This document shows positions 13,942-13,988 of a DNA stretch of 13,988 bases, one piece after another. Below the pieces are notes generated by a model that was not told the DNA's origin, searched no databases, and worked only from the letters and a program-made list of their open reading frames with translations. The DNA is from an uncultured Actinomycetes bacterium (lineage in GTDB: Bacteria; Actinomycetota; Acidimicrobiia; IMCC26256; PALSA-555): positions 1 to 13,988 of the forward strand of contig CALEYV010000033.1 in the NCBI GenBank assembly GCA_937927875.1, read 5' to 3'. The translations under genes were made by a program, and so were the position numbers. The stretch's first letter is position 1, and every line of letters starts with the position of its first letter.

Positions 13942-13988
13942 CTGTCTCTTATACACATCTCCGAGCCCACGAGACAGGCAGAAATCTC
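13942..13988. other. Illumina Nextera adapter contamination (not genomic)
   Basis: Bases 13942-13960 are CTGTCTCTTATACACATCT, the reverse complement of the Tn5 mosaic end. Bases 13961-13975 are CCGAGCCCACGAGAC, the rest of the Nextera read-2 adapter. Bases 13976-13983 are AGGCAGAA, an i7 index I recall as N703, and 13984-13988 (ATCTC) begin the flow-cell adapter. Nothing in this stretch should be annotated as biological. Confidence 0.98.

Noticed and set aside
13590..13970. Minus-strand reading frame whose protein begins MGSEMCIRDS
   Set aside because: Its first ten residues are translated from the Nextera adapter and the rest is a shadow of the HtrA-like gene in another frame.

Overview
The window is about 13.9 kb of strongly GC-rich, densely coding DNA from a bacterium, with G or C at almost every third codon position. 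It ends in 47 bases of sequencing adapter (13942-13988), so genuine genomic sequence stops near 13941. The gene content points to Actinomycetota: a mycothiol-dependent-isomerase-like (DinB-fold) protein, an F420-type luciferase-like oxidoreductase, DUF2510 and DUF4190 membrane proteins, a WS/DGAT acyltransferase next to a LipC-like esterase, and repeated TANNNT -10 boxes 6-8 bases before GTG/ATG codons (leaderless-type starts). A deep-branching class such as Acidimicrobiia would fit, but that is inference.

Layout. The plus-strand block 1-8706 holds: a 5'-incomplete DinB/maleylpyruvate-isomerase-family protein; a secreted GH5 glycosidase; a GH3 beta-glucosidase without signal peptide; an HSL-type (GDSAGG) esterase; a probable F420-dependent luciferase-like oxidoreductase; a nitrilase-superfamily amidohydrolase; a small DUF4190 membrane protein; and a DUF2510-CPBP membrane protease. 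A WS/DGAT acyltransferase (8728-10191, minus) converges on that block. It diverges from a two-gene plus-strand unit (10311-12823) made of a membrane-anchored LipC-like esterase and a second alpha/beta hydrolase that overlap by 4 bases (GTGA). A trypsin-PDZ HtrA-like protease (12851-13941, minus) converges on that unit and is cut off at its N-terminus by the adapter. There is no gene-free stretch over 300 bases; the longest gaps are 7144-7244 and 10192-10310.

How the genes may work together. GH5 plus GH3 look like a minimal beta-glucan pair: extracellular cleavage, then hydrolysis of small oligosaccharides, with no sugar transporter or regulator visible here. WS/DGAT, the LipC-like esterase and the coupled hydrolase suggest neutral-lipid or wax-ester synthesis and turnover. 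DUF4190 and DUF2510-CPBP form a small membrane-protein unit. Several closely spaced genes appear to have their own leaderless promoters, so close packing here does not mean one operon.

I found no tRNA, rRNA, CRISPR, insertion sequence, phage gene or toxin-antitoxin pair, and no gene set that makes a convincing undescribed system. The points most worth checking are the adapter and the false protein start it creates, the recurring leaderless-promoter pattern, the three-part architecture of the CPBP protein, and the divergent acyltransferase/esterase locus.
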